From assembly GCF_022346545.1 (NCBI RefSeq), contig NZ_JAKRNU010000011.1:1-64000 (forward strand): a DNA stretch of 64,000 nucleotides. The letters run 5' to 3'. The notes under the pieces were generated by a model, which ran no database searches, was not told the origin of the DNA, and saw only the letters and a program-made list of their open reading frames with translations. Shown one piece after another: positions 1-9,614 of the stretch (position 1 is its first letter; each line of letters starts with the position of its first letter). The stretch comes from Sporosarcina sp. ACRSM. GTDB lineage: Bacteria; Bacillota; Bacilli; Bacillales_A; Planococcaceae. Both the position numbers and the translations under genes were made by a program.

Positions 1-60
1 TTGCATGTATTAGGCACGCCGCCAGCGTTCGTCCTGAGCCAGGATCAAACTCTCCATAAA
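1..60 (-). rRNA. 16S ribosomal RNA, 5' end only
   Basis: Read on the minus strand, the first 60 bases begin TTTATGGAGAGTTTGATCCT and continue with the invariant start of bacterial 16S rRNA. The gene therefore begins near base 60 and runs off the left edge. It lies next to ygxA, as rrnD does in B. subtilis. A short UUCG-capped hairpin (stem GAATC/GATTC, about 99-112) sits in the leader. Confidence 0.97.
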
Positions 61-219
61 AGAAGAAAATGAATAGCTCATTTCTTGCTGACTTTGAATC
101 CGAAGATTCGTTTGTGTTTGTACCCCAACAGAGTTGGTTCAACAAACTGTATTTGTTAACGTTTTGCTGTTCAGTTTTCAAGGTTCATATCGTTACTGCG
201 TTTCAGCAGCAACTCTTAT

Positions 220-248
220 ATCATATCAAGTTGTCTTCTTCGTGTCAA
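220..248 (-). promoter_or_regulatory. rRNA operon promoter, proximal (P2)
   Basis: On the minus strand a perfect -35 TTGACA (243-248) and a -10 TATGAT (220-225) are separated by 17 bases, about 160 bases before the mature 16S end. This is the expected housekeeping-sigma arrangement for an rrn promoter. Confidence 0.85.
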
Positions 249-330
249 CAACTTTTTTAATTTCTTTTTTTCAAAAAGTAAACCGTTTGTCTCTCGGGCG
301 TTTTGCTTAACTCCCTCAGCGACGTTTACT

Positions 331-360
331 ATGTTAGCACGGTTCATATTCCACTGTCAA
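331..360 (-). promoter_or_regulatory. rRNA operon promoter, distal (P1)
   Basis: A second minus-strand -35 TTGACA (355-360) lies 18 bases from TAACAT (331-336), about 110 bases upstream of the proximal promoter. Tandem promoters are usual for rrn operons. The -10 is weaker than that of the proximal promoter, so the exact hexamer is less certain. Confidence 0.65.
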
Positions 361-408
361 CAAAAATATTGGAGCAATTTTAAAAATCGCTCCAACACCG
401 CATTCCCA

Positions 409-1272
409 TCACTCTACTCTGTAATCTCTATGAAAGATGAACTCGTTTTTCGAGTCACTTTGCACCACTTTAATGATTCCTTTTTCAATCAAAAATTCGA
501 TAAACACTTCAAGATCGATTGAATATAATCTTGCCTCCTCATGCTCATGTAACTCTTGAATGGTCCATTGCTCTTTTTCAGCCAGCACATCCATCAAGTG
601 GCGGGCTCCGTCAATCGTCCGATTATGGATGAAAAATTCACTGGCTAGAAATAATAGTTCTAATCTTTTTTCCAGTGGCTCTTCACTCATAATCAGTTCT
701 TTGTACAATTTATAAATAGCCGGATCAATTTTCTTCACTTGGGACCATACTGTCACTTCCGGAACTAATCCATTTTCAATTACCGCCAGTCTCGCTAAAT
801 GATGGAGTGATTTGACGACGTGGTGATACGCGTCCATGCCATTTCCTTGTTCAAAAAAAGTTTTCCCTTCCATATAGTCTCTGACTAGTTGTGAAAACTC
901 GAGTCCCATTTTAATATTTCGACCATGGAACGGATATTCTTGAAACTCTGTTTTTAATCGTTCCACGAATTCATTCCGATCGAAATAGACCTTTCCATAG
1001 AATAACCAATCTACCACTTTCCGCTTCGATCCCTGCAATAACCATTTCCGCAATTGTTTTTCACTAATGATATGCATGGCGGCTTTTTCATTTCCGTCTG
1101 TGTAATGTTTTGTAAAGATAGGGGGATCTTCGTCAGCAGTAATAATAAGGAGGATTGCATCAAAAGTATCGGTTGTCGGATCCCCTTTTCCTCTCTTTTC
1201 TACAATGATGACTCCTAACGTTTCCGGAAAACTTGCCCGTTCCTGATAAATCGGTCTTAAAACTTGTTCCAC
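409..1272 (-). CDS. ygxA: YgxA-like nucleotidyltransferase-fold protein
   Basis: A soluble protein of about 287 residues resembling B. subtilis YgxA, a nucleotidyltransferase-like protein of unknown substrate. The N-terminal half looks like a degenerate nucleotidyltransferase domain (VIIVEKRGKGDPTTDTFDAILL) and the C-terminal half is helical. I place the start at the second GTG (1272): GGAGGT lies six bases before it and the protein then begins MEQVLRPIYQERASF, as I recall the family. The upstream GTG at 1278 abuts the ribosome-binding site. The position between an rrn operon and ygzB-perR matches B. subtilis. The biochemical role is unknown. Confidence 0.85.
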   Translation of the reverse strand: MEQVLRPIYQERASFPETLGVIIVEKRGKGDPTTDTFDAILLIITADEDPPIFTKHYTDGNEKAAMHIISEKQLRKWLLQGSKRKVVDWLFYGKVYFDRNEFVERLKTEFQEYPFHGRNIKMGLEFSQLVRDYMEGKTFFEQGNGMDAYHHVVKSLHHLARLAVIENGLVPEVTVWSQVKKIDPAIYKLYKELIMSEEPLEKRLELLFLASEFFIHNRTIDGARHLMDVLAEKEQWTIQELHEHEEARLYSIDLEVFIEFLIEKGIIKVVQSDSKNEFIFHRDYRVE

Positions 1273-1387
1273 TTCCACACCTCCATGCCGATTCTTTTCG
1301 ACAAAGCTATCAAATTATCCTTTATTCAAAGTGACAGTTTGAAATTTATGCTATAGTAATTGAAGATAGTTCAAGGAGGTCCATAAG

Positions 1388-1774
1388 ATGAAACCCTATA
1401 AAAATAAGATAAACCGAATACGTTCTTTTGCCCTTTCTTTAATCTTCATCGGGGTTGTCATTATGTATATCGGCATTTTCTTCCGGAATAACGAGATCGT
1501 CATGCTCAGCTTTATGGTACTCGGTGTTCTTGCGATTATTGCCAGTACGGTTGTGTATGCTTGGATCGGTTCGCTTTCCACACGGGCAGTGCAGATTCAA
1601 TGTCCGACCTGCGGAAGACATACAAAGATGCTTGGACGTGTCGATATGTGCGGACATTGCCGTGAGCCGCTAACACTCGATCCTACGTTGGAAGGTAAGG
1701 AATTTGACGAATCTTATAACCGATCCCGTCCAAAATCAAAATCAGAAAAAACACAACAAGAAAACAACTCATAA
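1388..1774 (+). CDS. ygzB: YgzB family membrane protein with zinc ribbon
   Basis: A 128-residue protein with two predicted membrane helices (about 13-32 and 38-60), followed by a cytoplasmic zinc-ribbon-like pair of CxxC motifs (C72/C75 and C88/C91) and a polar tail. It matches the UPF0295/YgzB family found beside perR in Bacillus. The start has AAGGAGGT eight bases upstream. Function is unknown. It converges on perR across a shared terminator. Confidence 0.88.
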   Translation: MKPYKNKINRIRSFALSLIFIGVVIMYIGIFFRNNEIVMLSFMVLGVLAIIASTVVYAWIGSLSTRAVQIQCPTCGRHTKMLGRVDMCGHCREPLTLDPTLEGKEFDESYNRSRPKSKSEKTQQENNS

Positions 1775-1810
1775 AAGTACAGAACATCCTAGCACTTGTA
1801 CCAAGACAGA

Positions 1811-1860
1811 AAAAAAGCGTCTGGATCCTTTTCATATAGAAGGATCGCAGACGCTTTTTC
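1811..1860. terminator. Bidirectional terminator between ygzB and perR
   Basis: A long stem, AAAAAGCGTCTG-GATCCT pairing with AGGATC-GCAGACGCTTTTT around a short loop, has A/T runs on both sides. It can end both convergent genes. Confidence 0.9.
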
Positions 1861-2302
1861 ATTTCGTATCCGCAACGCGCGCGGCGCAAGTAGGACATGT
1901 TCCGTATACTTCCAAACGGTGTGAATTCACTTTAAATCCAGTCACATGAGAAGCTAAATGTTCCACTTCCTCAAGGCCAGGATGATGAAAATCTACAATT
2001 GTTCCACATTCATCACAAATAATATGATAATGATCATGTGTCACAAAATCAAAACGACTGGAGGAATCCCCATATGTGAGCTCCTTGACGAGCCCGGCAT
2101 TTCGAAATACACGTAAGTTATTATATACTGTCGCAACACTCATATTTGGAAAGTCATCCGCTAGTGCTTTATAGATCTCATCAGCCGTTGGATGTGTGTC
2201 AGAAGATATCAGAAATTCTAATATCGCATGCCTTTGTGGAGTAATTCTTACACCACTTGTTTTCAATGCGTCCAGCGCGTCTTTTAATTGGACTTCAGAC
2301 AT
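1859..2302 (-). CDS. perR: Peroxide-sensing repressor PerR (Fur family)
   Basis: A 147-residue Fur-family metalloregulator that represses peroxide-stress genes. Oxidation of iron-binding histidines inactivates the known PerR. All ligands are visible at the B. subtilis PerR positions: H37, D85, H91, H93 and D104 for the regulatory metal, and C96/C99 with C136/C139 for the structural zinc. The N-terminal winged-helix region includes [18 protein letters not shown] ribosome-binding site precedes the ATG. A perfect PerR box lies in its own promoter, so autoregulation is expected. Confidence 0.97.
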   Translation of the reverse strand: MSEVQLKDALDALKTSGVRITPQRHAILEFLISSDTHPTADEIYKALADDFPNMSVATVYNNLRVFRNAGLVKELTYGDSSSRFDFVTHDHYHIICDECGTIVDFHHPGLEEVEHLASHVTGFKVNSHRLEVYGTCPTCAARVADTK

Positions 2303-2336
2303 CGCTCATGCACCTCAATTCGAAAAGATTCTTTCT

Positions 2337-2382
2337 TTATAATCATTATAATTAGTTTACTGAATGGAGGTGCTATTGTCAA
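2337..2382 (-). promoter_or_regulatory. perR promoter with perfect PerR box
   Basis: On the minus strand TTGACA (2377-2382) is followed after 17 bases by TAAACT (2354-2359). Immediately downstream lies TTATAATCATTATAA (2337-2351), an exact 7-1-7 match to the published PerR consensus TTATAATNATTATAA. It overlaps the expected transcription start, a repressing position. Confidence 0.9.
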
Positions 2383-2433
2383 CAGATGTGCTGTCGTCCC
2401 CACGGAGGACGTGTTTATATGTAAGTGTCATTC

Positions 2434-3378
2434 TCAATAACCTTTCTTCAAGTCGACCAGATTGTCAAATGTATGGTCGCCTTTCAACCATTTCTCCAGA
2501 TTCTTTTCAAATATGATAAGAGACCTCTCAACATATTTGCCGGAAAGGCTGGAGACATGAGGAGATACCGTACAGTTCGGCAATGTCCAAAATTCATTTT
2601 CGACCGGGAGCGGTTCGGTTTCAAAGACATCCAGTACCGCATGACCGATCATTTCATTTTTCAACGCCTTGATCAGAACGGATTCAGCAACTAGATCGCC
2701 ACGACCAAAGTTCATGAAAACACTCGTATCTTTCATCGCTTGGAAATGTTCTTCTGTCAGCAATCCTCTTGTCTCTTGCGTACTCGGCAATACCGATATG
2801 ACGTAGTCCGCTTCGGGCAAGCGATCGAGTAGCCCATCAAATCGGATCATTTCATCCATTAATGGATTTGCATTCCCGGAACGGTTGCACCCGATCGTCC
2901 GAACACCGAAAGCTTGAAGTAATCTACCGATTTCAGAACCAATCGCACCAGGTCCTAGAATCAGTGCAGTTGACCCCTTCAACTCCGACGAACGGACTCG
3001 CCGGTTCCATTCTTTCGCTTCCTGATTTTTGTACATGAACGGCAAGGAGCGCTTTAGCGCCAAAATATGCGCTAACACCGATTCGGCCATCGGTGTCTTA
3101 TGGATGCCACGAACATTCGTGACCATAATGTGCTTTTCCGCAATTTCCGCAAGCGGCATTGTATCAATACCTGCAGAGGCGACCATGAGCCACTTTAATG
3201 ACTTCGTCTTTTCCAGCAGAGTGACATTGATGTTGCTACCATAGCTGACGATTGCAGCTGCTGTTTCAATCTCTTTGTCGTCCGCTGTTTTATCGAAATG
3301 AAAGGTTACGTCCGGAAACTTTGTCACCAATCTTTCCTCTTGAAACGGTTTTAATTTTATCGTGAACAGTACTTCCAT
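2434..3378 (-). CDS. D-isomer-specific 2-hydroxyacid dehydrogenase
   Basis: An NAD(P)-dependent dehydrogenase of about 314 residues acting on an unidentified 2-hydroxy/2-keto acid. The dinucleotide-binding motif GPGAIGSEIG is present. So are the family catalytic residues: Arg in NFGRGDLV, Glu in DVFETEPLP and His in VSPHVSS. I choose the ATG at 3378 (MEVLFTIKLK): it is preceded by GGGGGAA, and an upstream extension would overlap the peroxiredoxin gene and look unlike the family. It follows bcp by about 20 bases and is probably cotranscribed. Confidence 0.88.
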   Translation of the reverse strand: MEVLFTIKLKPFQEERLVTKFPDVTFHFDKTADDKEIETAAAIVSYGSNINVTLLEKTKSLKWLMVASAGIDTMPLAEIAEKHIMVTNVRGIHKTPMAESVLAHILALKRSLPFMYKNQEAKEWNRRVRSSELKGSTALILGPGAIGSEIGRLLQAFGVRTIGCNRSGNANPLMDEMIRFDGLLDRLPEADYVISVLPSTQETRGLLTEEHFQAMKDTSVFMNFGRGDLVAESVLIKALKNEMIGHAVLDVFETEPLPVENEFWTLPNCTVSPHVSSLSGKYVERSLIIFEKNLEKWLKGDHTFDNLVDLKKGY

Positions 3379-3398
3379 TCTCTTTTCCCCCAAACCCC

Positions 3399-3875
3399 TT
3401 ATGATTGCGTCAGTTGTTCCAGTGTAGCAAGTGCTTCTTCGATATGGCCTTTCACTTTCACCTTGCGCCATTCCTTCACAACCGTCCCCGTCGGATCGAT
3501 GAGGAATGTCGACCTCTCAATACCCATATACTCTTTCCCGAACATCTTTTTCAGTTTCCATACGTCATATTTTTCTGCAACCGCGTGGTCTGCATCGACG
3601 AGTAAGGAAAAGGGCAAGCCGTGTTTGCCAATAAACTTTTCATGTGAAGCTTCACTGTCCGGGCTTACCCCAAGTACAACGGCATTTAGTTTACTAAAAT
3701 CTTCATATGCATCGCGGAAATCGCATGCTTGCGTTGTGCATCCCGGTGTCGAATCTTTTGGATAAAAATAAAGGATGACATATTTTTCACCTGCAAAGTC
3801 TTTCAGTGAGATCGTTTCCCCTTTTTCGTTCGGCAATGAAAATTCCGGTGCTTGCAATCCTTCCAGCTTTGTCAT
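3399..3875 (-). CDS. bcp: Thioredoxin-dependent thiol peroxidase (BCP/PrxQ)
   Basis: A 158-residue peroxiredoxin of the bacterioferritin-comigratory-protein class that reduces peroxides using thioredoxin. The signature PKDSTPGCTTQACDFRD carries the peroxidatic Cys and, five residues later, the resolving Cys. GGAGGA lies seven bases before the ATG at 3875, whereas the ATG at 3890 directly abuts it, so the shorter form is the likely start. It corresponds to B. subtilis YgaF, which has the same neighbours (gsaB and perR). Confidence 0.93.
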   Translation of the reverse strand: MTKLEGLQAPEFSLPNEKGETISLKDFAGEKYVILYFYPKDSTPGCTTQACDFRDAYEDFSKLNAVVLGVSPDSEASHEKFIGKHGLPFSLLVDADHAVAEKYDVWKLKKMFGKEYMGIERSTFLIDPTGTVVKEWRKVKVKGHIEEALATLEQLTQS

Positions 3876-3900
3876 GTTCCATTCCTCCAATATCTTTTTT

Positions 3901-4034
3901 TGTTTAGGCTCCGGGCGCCAGATGCTTGGGTCATAAGTCGTTCCGGCTGTGAGGCTAAAAGCGCCTCTTCGCCGCCCCGCCTTATGCCTGTCGCATCTAA
4001 GCAGGCACCCTACGCTTTTCTTTTTGTTTAGGCT
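3901..4034. repeat. Dispersed intergenic repeat, family 1 (pair of copies)
   Basis: The space between bcp and gsaB is bounded by two copies of TGTTTAGGCTCC. It contains CCGGGCGCCAGA and, inverted, AAAAGCGTAGGGTGCCTGC. The same AAAGCGNAGGGCGCC words recur near 12.78, 27.75 and 42.70 kb. No coding potential is evident. Confidence 0.7.
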
Positions 4035-4159
4035 CCTTGTTCAGAGCTTTCTCCTTTCTTCATCGTACCGAACAAGCTGGACACTTTCAATTTCTTTGGC
4101 GTAATGGGCGTGTTTTGTTTAGAATAGAAGATGTAAAGAAGGGAACGGAGGAATTATTT

Positions 4160-5464
4160 ATGAACAGAACAAATTCGGAACAGATCTATGCGCAGGCTTG
4201 CGAACATATAGTAGGTGGGGTAAATAGCCCTTCACGCGGTTATCGTGCGGTTGGCGGCGGTGCACCTACCGTTATGGAACGGGCAGAAGGCGCCTACTTT
4301 TGGGATGTCGATGGCAATAAATACATCGATTATCTAGCTGCCTATGGTCCGATCATTACCGGACATGCGCATCCACATATTACTGAAGCTATCGTGAAAG
4401 CTGCACAAACAGGTGTCCTCTACGGTACACCGACGAAACATGAAGTGAAATTCGCGAAAATGTTGAAAGAAGCCATGCCAGGCATGGATAAGGTCCGTTT
4501 CGTCAATTCTGGAACTGAAGCTGTCATGACAACAATCCGTGTAGCCCGTGCATTTACCGGCCGCACAAAAATCATGAAATTTGCCGGTTGTTACCATGGC
4601 CATTCCGATCTCGTACTCGTCGCAGCTGGATCAGGTCCTGCAACGCTTGGCACTCCGGATTCTGCCGGCGTTCCGAAAACGATCGCTGAAGAAGTTATTA
4701 CAATCCCGTTTAACGACCCGGAATCCTATAAAGAAGCAATGGCCAAATGGGGAGACGAAATTGCCTGTGTTCTTGTCGAGCCGATTGTCGGTAATTTCGG
4801 GATCGTCGAGCCGAACGAAGGCTTCCTACCGCTTGTCCATGAACTCGCAGCTGAAAAAGGGGCATTGATCGTCTACGATGAAGTCATAACAGCATTCCGC
4901 TTCCACTATGGCGGCGCACAGAACTTGCTCGGTTTGACGCCTGACCTCACTGCATTTGGAAAAATTATCGGCGGTGGCTTACCAATCGGGGCTTACGGCG
5001 GCAAGAAAGAAATCATGGAACAAGTCGCTCCACTGGGTCCGGCTTATCAAGCGGGGACGATGGCAGGAAATCCGGCATCTATGCTGGCGGGAATCGCTTG
5101 TTTGGAAGTGCTCCAACAACCGGGCATCTATGAAGAAATGGATCGCCTTGGCGCGCTATTGGAAGAAGGGATTTTGAAATCCGCAAAAGAACATGGCATT
5201 ACGTTAACGACCAACCGATTAGGCGGTGCGCTGACGCTCTTTTTCACCGATGTCAAAGTGGAAAACTATGCGCAAGCTGAAGCGACGGACGGGGAAGTAT
5301 TTGCGAAGTTCTTTAAACTGATGCTCAAAAACGGCATCAATCTTGCGCCTTCCAAATATGAAGCATGGTTCTTGACGACTGCACATACTGAGAAAGATAT
5401 TGAAGATACTTTGGTTGCGGTCAATAAATCCTTCCAGGAACTCGCTACACTCCTCAAGGATTAA
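4160..5464 (+). CDS. gsaB: Glutamate-1-semialdehyde 2,1-aminomutase
   Basis: A PLP-dependent enzyme that converts glutamate-1-semialdehyde to 5-aminolevulinate in C5 haem biosynthesis. The 434-residue protein starting [13 protein letters not shown] has the usual family length. It shows the PLP-lysine motif [18 protein letters not shown] and the GTPTKHEV and [12 protein letters not shown] segments. The ATG at 4160 is preceded by GGAGG, and the in-frame extension upstream is not family-like. By position this is the gsaB paralogue of B. subtilis, separate from the hemL of the main hem operon. Confidence 0.94.
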   Translation: MNRTNSEQIYAQACEHIVGGVNSPSRGYRAVGGGAPTVMERAEGAYFWDVDGNKYIDYLAAYGPIITGHAHPHITEAIVKAAQTGVLYGTPTKHEVKFAKMLKEAMPGMDKVRFVNSGTEAVMTTIRVARAFTGRTKIMKFAGCYHGHSDLVLVAAGSGPATLGTPDSAGVPKTIAEEVITIPFNDPESYKEAMAKWGDEIACVLVEPIVGNFGIVEPNEGFLPLVHELAAEKGALIVYDEVITAFRFHYGGAQNLLGLTPDLTAFGKIIGGGLPIGAYGGKKEIMEQVAPLGPAYQAGTMAGNPASMLAGIACLEVLQQPGIYEEMDRLGALLEEGILKSAKEHGITLTTNRLGGALTLFFTDVKVENYAQAEATDGEVFAKFFKLMLKNGINLAPSKYEAWFLTTAHTEKDIEDTLVAVNKSFQELATLLKD

Positions 5465-5512
5465 CCCTTTTCAAGTGACTTAAAAATAGCAATATAAGAA
5501 AGGAATTACTGC

Positions 5513-6595
5513 ATGAAACTTGGTGCCCGCATCTTTAAAACGGGCATTGCAATTGTATTCGCATTGTTCCTGGCAGACATTTTGCAATTGCCCCATCCTG
5601 TATTTGCAGGAATCGCAGCGATCTTCGCCATCCAACCTTCCATCTATCGATCGTATTTGACGATCGTTGAACAGATTCAAGGGAATGTCATCGGTGCGGT
5701 GATCGGGATTTCGTTCGTCCTTCTATTCGGTCATCAGTTAGTGGTCATCGGGTTGGCAGCCGTCATCATCATTTTAATCATGCTGAAATTAGGACTTGAA
5801 AAATCCATCTCTTTAGCACTCGTCATGATGATTGCCATTATGGAGATTAAAGGAGACGATTTCCTCTCCTATGCATTGCTCCGTTTCCTGACGCTCATCA
5901 TCGGTGTGTTGGCGGCATTTTCAGTGAATTTATTGTTCGTGCCTCCAAAATATGAAACGAAGCTGTTTCAATCGATCCACTCTGCCCAAGATGAAATCAT
6001 CCGGTGGACCCGGCTCGCCGGCAGACAGGCATCCGAACATGTGGCAACGAAAAAATCGCTGAACAAATTGAAAGAACGGCTTTCACAGGTCGATCAATTG
6101 TACAGCCTCTTTAGAGAAGAACGGAGCTATTTCAAAAAGAGCTCCCGTGCCAAAACGAGAAAACTTGTCATTTATCGGCAGATGATCGCCACGTCAAGAA
6201 GCAGCTACGACGTGTTGAAACGGCTTCACCAATTTGAAAATGAGCTGATCAATCTGCCTGAGCATTTTCGGATGATGGTGCAGGAACGCTTGGATTCCCT
6301 GCTCAATTATCACGAACAGCTCCACCTGAAGTTTACCGGCCAACTGAAATCCGACAAAGAGACGATGAACGCCAACGAGGATTATATCCAGCGTCATGAA
6401 GTGATGGAAATTTTCGTGAAGGAAATAGCGCTGACAAAGGAAGAAGAGGAATTTTCCGCCTACCATCTTCTACACATCCTATCAGCCATTTTGAATTACG
6501 AAGAACAGCTTGAACATCTCGACAAGCTCATCGTATCATTTCAAAAACATCACAATAATGAAGTGAACGCGGAATTGAAAGAAGAGATCTATTAA
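5513..6595 (+). CDS. ygaE: Aromatic acid exporter family (YgaE/ArAE_1) membrane protein
   Basis: A 360-residue protein with four or five closely spaced hydrophobic helices in the first 150 residues. A long charged, helical, probably coiled-coil cytoplasmic domain follows (about 155-350). This matches the ArAE/FUSC-like family. Export of aromatic acids is inferred from family membership only. It lies 48 bases after gsaB, probably in the same transcript, and ends at a strong terminator. Confidence 0.78.
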   Translation: MKLGARIFKTGIAIVFALFLADILQLPHPVFAGIAAIFAIQPSIYRSYLTIVEQIQGNVIGAVIGISFVLLFGHQLVVIGLAAVIIILIMLKLGLEKSISLALVMMIAIMEIKGDDFLSYALLRFLTLIIGVLAAFSVNLLFVPPKYETKLFQSIHSAQDEIIRWTRLAGRQASEHVATKKSLNKLKERLSQVDQLYSLFREERSYFKKSSRAKTRKLVIYRQMIATSRSSYDVLKRLHQFENELINLPEHFRMMVQERLDSLLNYHEQLHLKFTGQLKSDKETMNANEDYIQRHEVMEIFVKEIALTKEEEEFSAYHLLHILSAILNYEEQLEHLDKLIVSFQKHHNNEVNAELKEEIY

Positions 6596-6638
6596 AAAAT
6601 CCCGGAAGTCAACATTTCATTGACTTCCGGGATTTTTC
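6594..6638. terminator. Terminator after ygaE
   Basis: A perfect stem, AAATCCCGGAAGTCAA pairing with TTGACTTCCGGGATTT, has a short loop and A/T tracts on both sides. It is probably bidirectional for ygaE and the convergent binding-protein gene. Confidence 0.92.
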
Positions 6639-6672
6639 ATTGGATTTATTAGGTGCACTTGATGGATGAACT

Positions 6673-7665
6673 TTATTTTGCAGATTCTGCATCTTCATCT
6701 TCTGTAAATTCTAGGTTAGAAAGCATATCCGGACCAGTTGCATACGGAAGGTAACCGATTATAAGCTTATCGCCAGCAAGGAGTGGCTTGACTGCGCTAT
6801 TTACGGAAGGCTGTTCAAATAACTGAAGATCTTCATAGCCTTCAATCACTGCGCCGTCAGCTGGATTGATGCCATCTGCGAGATCGATATCGCCGGCAAG
6901 TAATGCATTCAGACGTGCAGTGTCATTCGGAATCGAACGGAAGATGACTTTTTTCAGTTTCGGTAAACCTTCCTGCCAATACTCATCGAATTTGTCAATC
7001 GTAATTGTTCCCTCGGGTTCCCATCCTACAAATTTGAATGGTCCTGTACCGACAGGATTCTCTTCGAATTCATCGTCCCCTTCTTCAAATGCGGTCGGAC
7101 TGGCGATCGCGAACGAATCCATTGTGATGTCTTCCAAGAATGATGCTTGCGGGCGCGTCAATTTGATAATGACCGTATCATCGCCATCCGCTGTCACCGA
7201 TTCGATAACATGGCCTTCTTCCCCTTTGAAACCACCAAACACGGCATGATAATTCGGGAATTTTTCCGCGCTCCCTTTAGCCCAACGCTCGAAGTTTTTA
7301 ACGACCGCTTCTGCATTGAAGTCCGTTCCGTCATGGAATTTAACCCCTTCTCGCAGTGTAAATGTATACGTCAACCCATCGTCACTTGTCTTCCATTCTT
7401 TCGCTAGACCTTCAACGATCATCGCATCCTGTTCATCGGATTTCAATAATGTTTCATAAAGATTCTTCGTCACTTTAAACGTCTCGTCATCTGTTGCACT
7501 CGCCGGGTCGAGTGAAGTCGAATCTTCACCTCGTCCAAATACAAGTATAGTTTGTACAATTTTACCACTTTCCGTCTCATTGTTTGCATCGCCCGCGTCT
7601 GACGAACAAGCTGCAAGCACTATCGAGAGAACAAAAAGCAATAACCACATTTTGATTTTTCCCAC
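6673..7665 (-). pseudogene. Oligopeptide ABC substrate-binding lipoprotein, internally deleted
   Basis: The first ~280 residues are a typical family 5 extracellular binding protein: lipobox LAAC, DPASATDDETF, EWKTSDDGLTYTF and GTGPFKFVGWEPEG. Such proteins have about 520-550 residues, but this frame has only 330. After ...QLFEQPSVN it jumps to GYLPYATGPDMLSNLEF, which resembles the extreme C-terminus of these proteins. About 200 residues of the second lobe are missing in frame. No permease or ATPase genes are nearby. It has an intact start, signal peptide and stop, so a mini-protein may still be made, but peptide binding is unlikely. Confidence 0.75.
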
Positions 7666-7744
7666 GCTGACTCCTCCAACTGTTTTATATCTCTACTTCA
7701 CTCTTATTAAGGCAATGCTCTAATCATAATATAAAAATCAATAC

Positions 7745-7776
7745 CACACCACTGAATAAAGAATATCAGTGGTGTG
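7745..7776 (-). terminator. Terminator after ygaD
   Basis: An 11-bp perfect stem, CACACCACTGA/TCAGTGGTGTG, lies directly downstream of the ABC transporter stop codon. It has only a weak T tail. Confidence 0.65.
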
Positions 7777-7787
7777 ATGACGACAGC

Positions 7788-9539
7788 TCATGTTCCAAGC
7801 CTTTGTACTTGGAACAAACTATAATAGATGCCTTGCTGTTCCATCAGCTGCTCATGTGTCCCCATTTCTTTCAATTTACCGGCATCAATCACGACAATCT
7901 TGTCCGCATGCGTAATGGTAGAAAGTCTATGTGCAACGATAAATGTTGTGCGATTGGACGCCAAACGGTCCAGCGATTCCTGAATGAGCGCTTCACTTTC
8001 GAGATCGAGTGCTGATGTCGCTTCGTCCAAGACGAGAAGCGGCGGATTTTTCAAGAAAACCCGGGCGATGGCGACCCGCTGTTTCTGTCCACCTGATAAC
8101 TTCACACCTCGCTCCCCGACTTTCGTCTCGTAACCTTGTGGTAATGATTCGATAAAGTCATGTGCATTCGCAGCTTTGGCCGCTGCGATCACTTCTTCAT
8201 CTGTCGCATCGGGTTTCCCCATCAGGATATTACTTTTGACAGAATCACTGAACAGAATATTATCCTGCAAAACCATTCCGATCTGACTTCGTAAAGTTTT
8301 CACTTGCACATCCCGCAGGTCATATCCATCGATGCGGACACTGCCTTCTGTGACATCATGGAACCTCGGAATAAGGCTGACAATTGTCGATTTCCCTCCA
8401 CCGCTCATACCGACGAAAGCGACTGTCTCTCCAGGCTGCACGGTCAAATTAATCCCGTCCAGGACCATTTCCCCTTCTTCCTCATAAGCAAAGCTAACGT
8501 TTTTGAACTCAACTTCGCCCCGAATGGCCGGAAGTGCAACTGCCTGTTGCTTATCCGTAATCTCATACTGTTCCTCCATCAAATCGAAGACACGATCCAT
8601 CGACGCAAATGATTGTGTAAGCGAAGTCGATGCATTGACAAGACGGCGAAGCGGATTGTACAAACGGTCAATATACGCAATGAACGCGACCATCGTCCCG
8701 ACTGATAAATGCCCATGGATGACTTGGTAGCCGGCATAAGCAAGCACCAGAAGCGGCGCAACATCCGTAATCGTATTGACGACAGCAAACGCCTTCGCGT
8801 TCCAACGTGTATGATCAATAGCCTTGTCTAAAAAATTTCCATTGGTCTTTTCAAAAAGGCGCTGCTCCTTCTCTTCCAACGCAAAACTTTTAATGACGCT
8901 GACACCCGCCACCCGTTCGTGTAAATAACTTTGGACATCCGCTAGCGCTTGTGAACGCTTCCTTGTCAACTCACGCAATTTCCCGAAGAAATGTTTCACA
9001 CTGTATGCGTAAAACGGAAATGCAAGAAGTGTCACAAGCGTTAATGGAATGTCCATTGTCAACATGATGCAGACGGCGATGATGATGGTTGCCAAATCCA
9101 GCCAGACGTTCATCAACCCGATCATCACGAAGTTTTTTGTTTGTTCCACGTCATTGATGACGCGCGAAATGATTTCGCCTGCACGTGTATTCGAGTAATA
9201 ACGAAGACTCAGCTTTTGCAAATGCGCGTACAATTCCTCACGGATATCGTACAAAACTTTATTGCTGACGTACTGCGCATAGTATTGCCTGTAATATTCA
9301 ACTGGCGGTCTGATAATGAAAAAGAGCAACACCGTCCCGCCTAGCCAATAAAATAATTGACGCGTCATTTCTTCTTTTGTCAGCACATCCGAGCCGATGA
9401 TATCGTCAATGACAATTTTCATAAGAAGCGGAATGAATAACGGAATCGCAAATTTGACGATGCCGATTAAAATCGTCAAGATGATTTGCCAAGTATACGG
9501 TTTGACAAATTGTAAATACCGTTTCATGCTATCTCCCAT
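7788..9539 (-). CDS. ygaD: ABC exporter, fused membrane and ATPase domains (YgaD)
   Basis: A 583-residue half-transporter of the MsbA/BmrA type: six membrane helices (about 1-300), then a nucleotide-binding domain. The domain shows Walker A GMSGGGKST, the signature LSGGQKQ, Walker B LLVLDEATSALD and the H-loop VAHRLST. I start it at the ATG at 9539 because GGAGGTGG precedes it by a normal distance; an in-frame codon at 9602 lies inside the upstream terminator. The substrate is unknown. It occupies the same place as B. subtilis ygaD, next to ntdP/ygaC. Confidence 0.9.
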   Translation of the reverse strand: MGDSMKRYLQFVKPYTWQIILTILIGIVKFAIPLFIPLLMKIVIDDIIGSDVLTKEEMTRQLFYWLGGTVLLFFIIRPPVEYYRQYYAQYVSNKVLYDIREELYAHLQKLSLRYYSNTRAGEIISRVINDVEQTKNFVMIGLMNVWLDLATIIIAVCIMLTMDIPLTLVTLLAFPFYAYSVKHFFGKLRELTRKRSQALADVQSYLHERVAGVSVIKSFALEEKEQRLFEKTNGNFLDKAIDHTRWNAKAFAVVNTITDVAPLLVLAYAGYQVIHGHLSVGTMVAFIAYIDRLYNPLRRLVNASTSLTQSFASMDRVFDLMEEQYEITDKQQAVALPAIRGEVEFKNVSFAYEEEGEMVLDGINLTVQPGETVAFVGMSGGGKSTIVSLIPRFHDVTEGSVRIDGYDLRDVQVKTLRSQIGMVLQDNILFSDSVKSNILMGKPDATDEEVIAAAKAANAHDFIESLPQGYETKVGERGVKLSGGQKQRVAIARVFLKNPPLLVLDEATSALDLESEALIQESLDRLASNRTTFIVAHRLSTITHADKIVVIDAGKLKEMGTHEQLMEQQGIYYSLFQVQRLGT

Positions 9540-9560
9540 CAGCTCCACCTCCCAGATATC

Positions 9561-9597
9561 AAAAAACCTGCCGCAGCCCATTCGGCGGTCAGGTTTT
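9561..9597 (-). terminator. Terminator between ntdP and ygaD
   Basis: The minus strand reads AAAACCTGACCGCCG, loop, TGCGGCAGGTTTTTT: a GC-rich stem with a T run, just after ntdP and before the ygaD ribosome-binding site. Confidence 0.8.
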
Positions 9598-9614
9598 CCC
9601 ACTGATTTTTCACC

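Noticed and set aside
69..260. 63-codon frame at the left end
   Set aside because: It lies in the 16S leader and overlaps the rRNA promoter, with no ribosome-binding site or recognisable protein.
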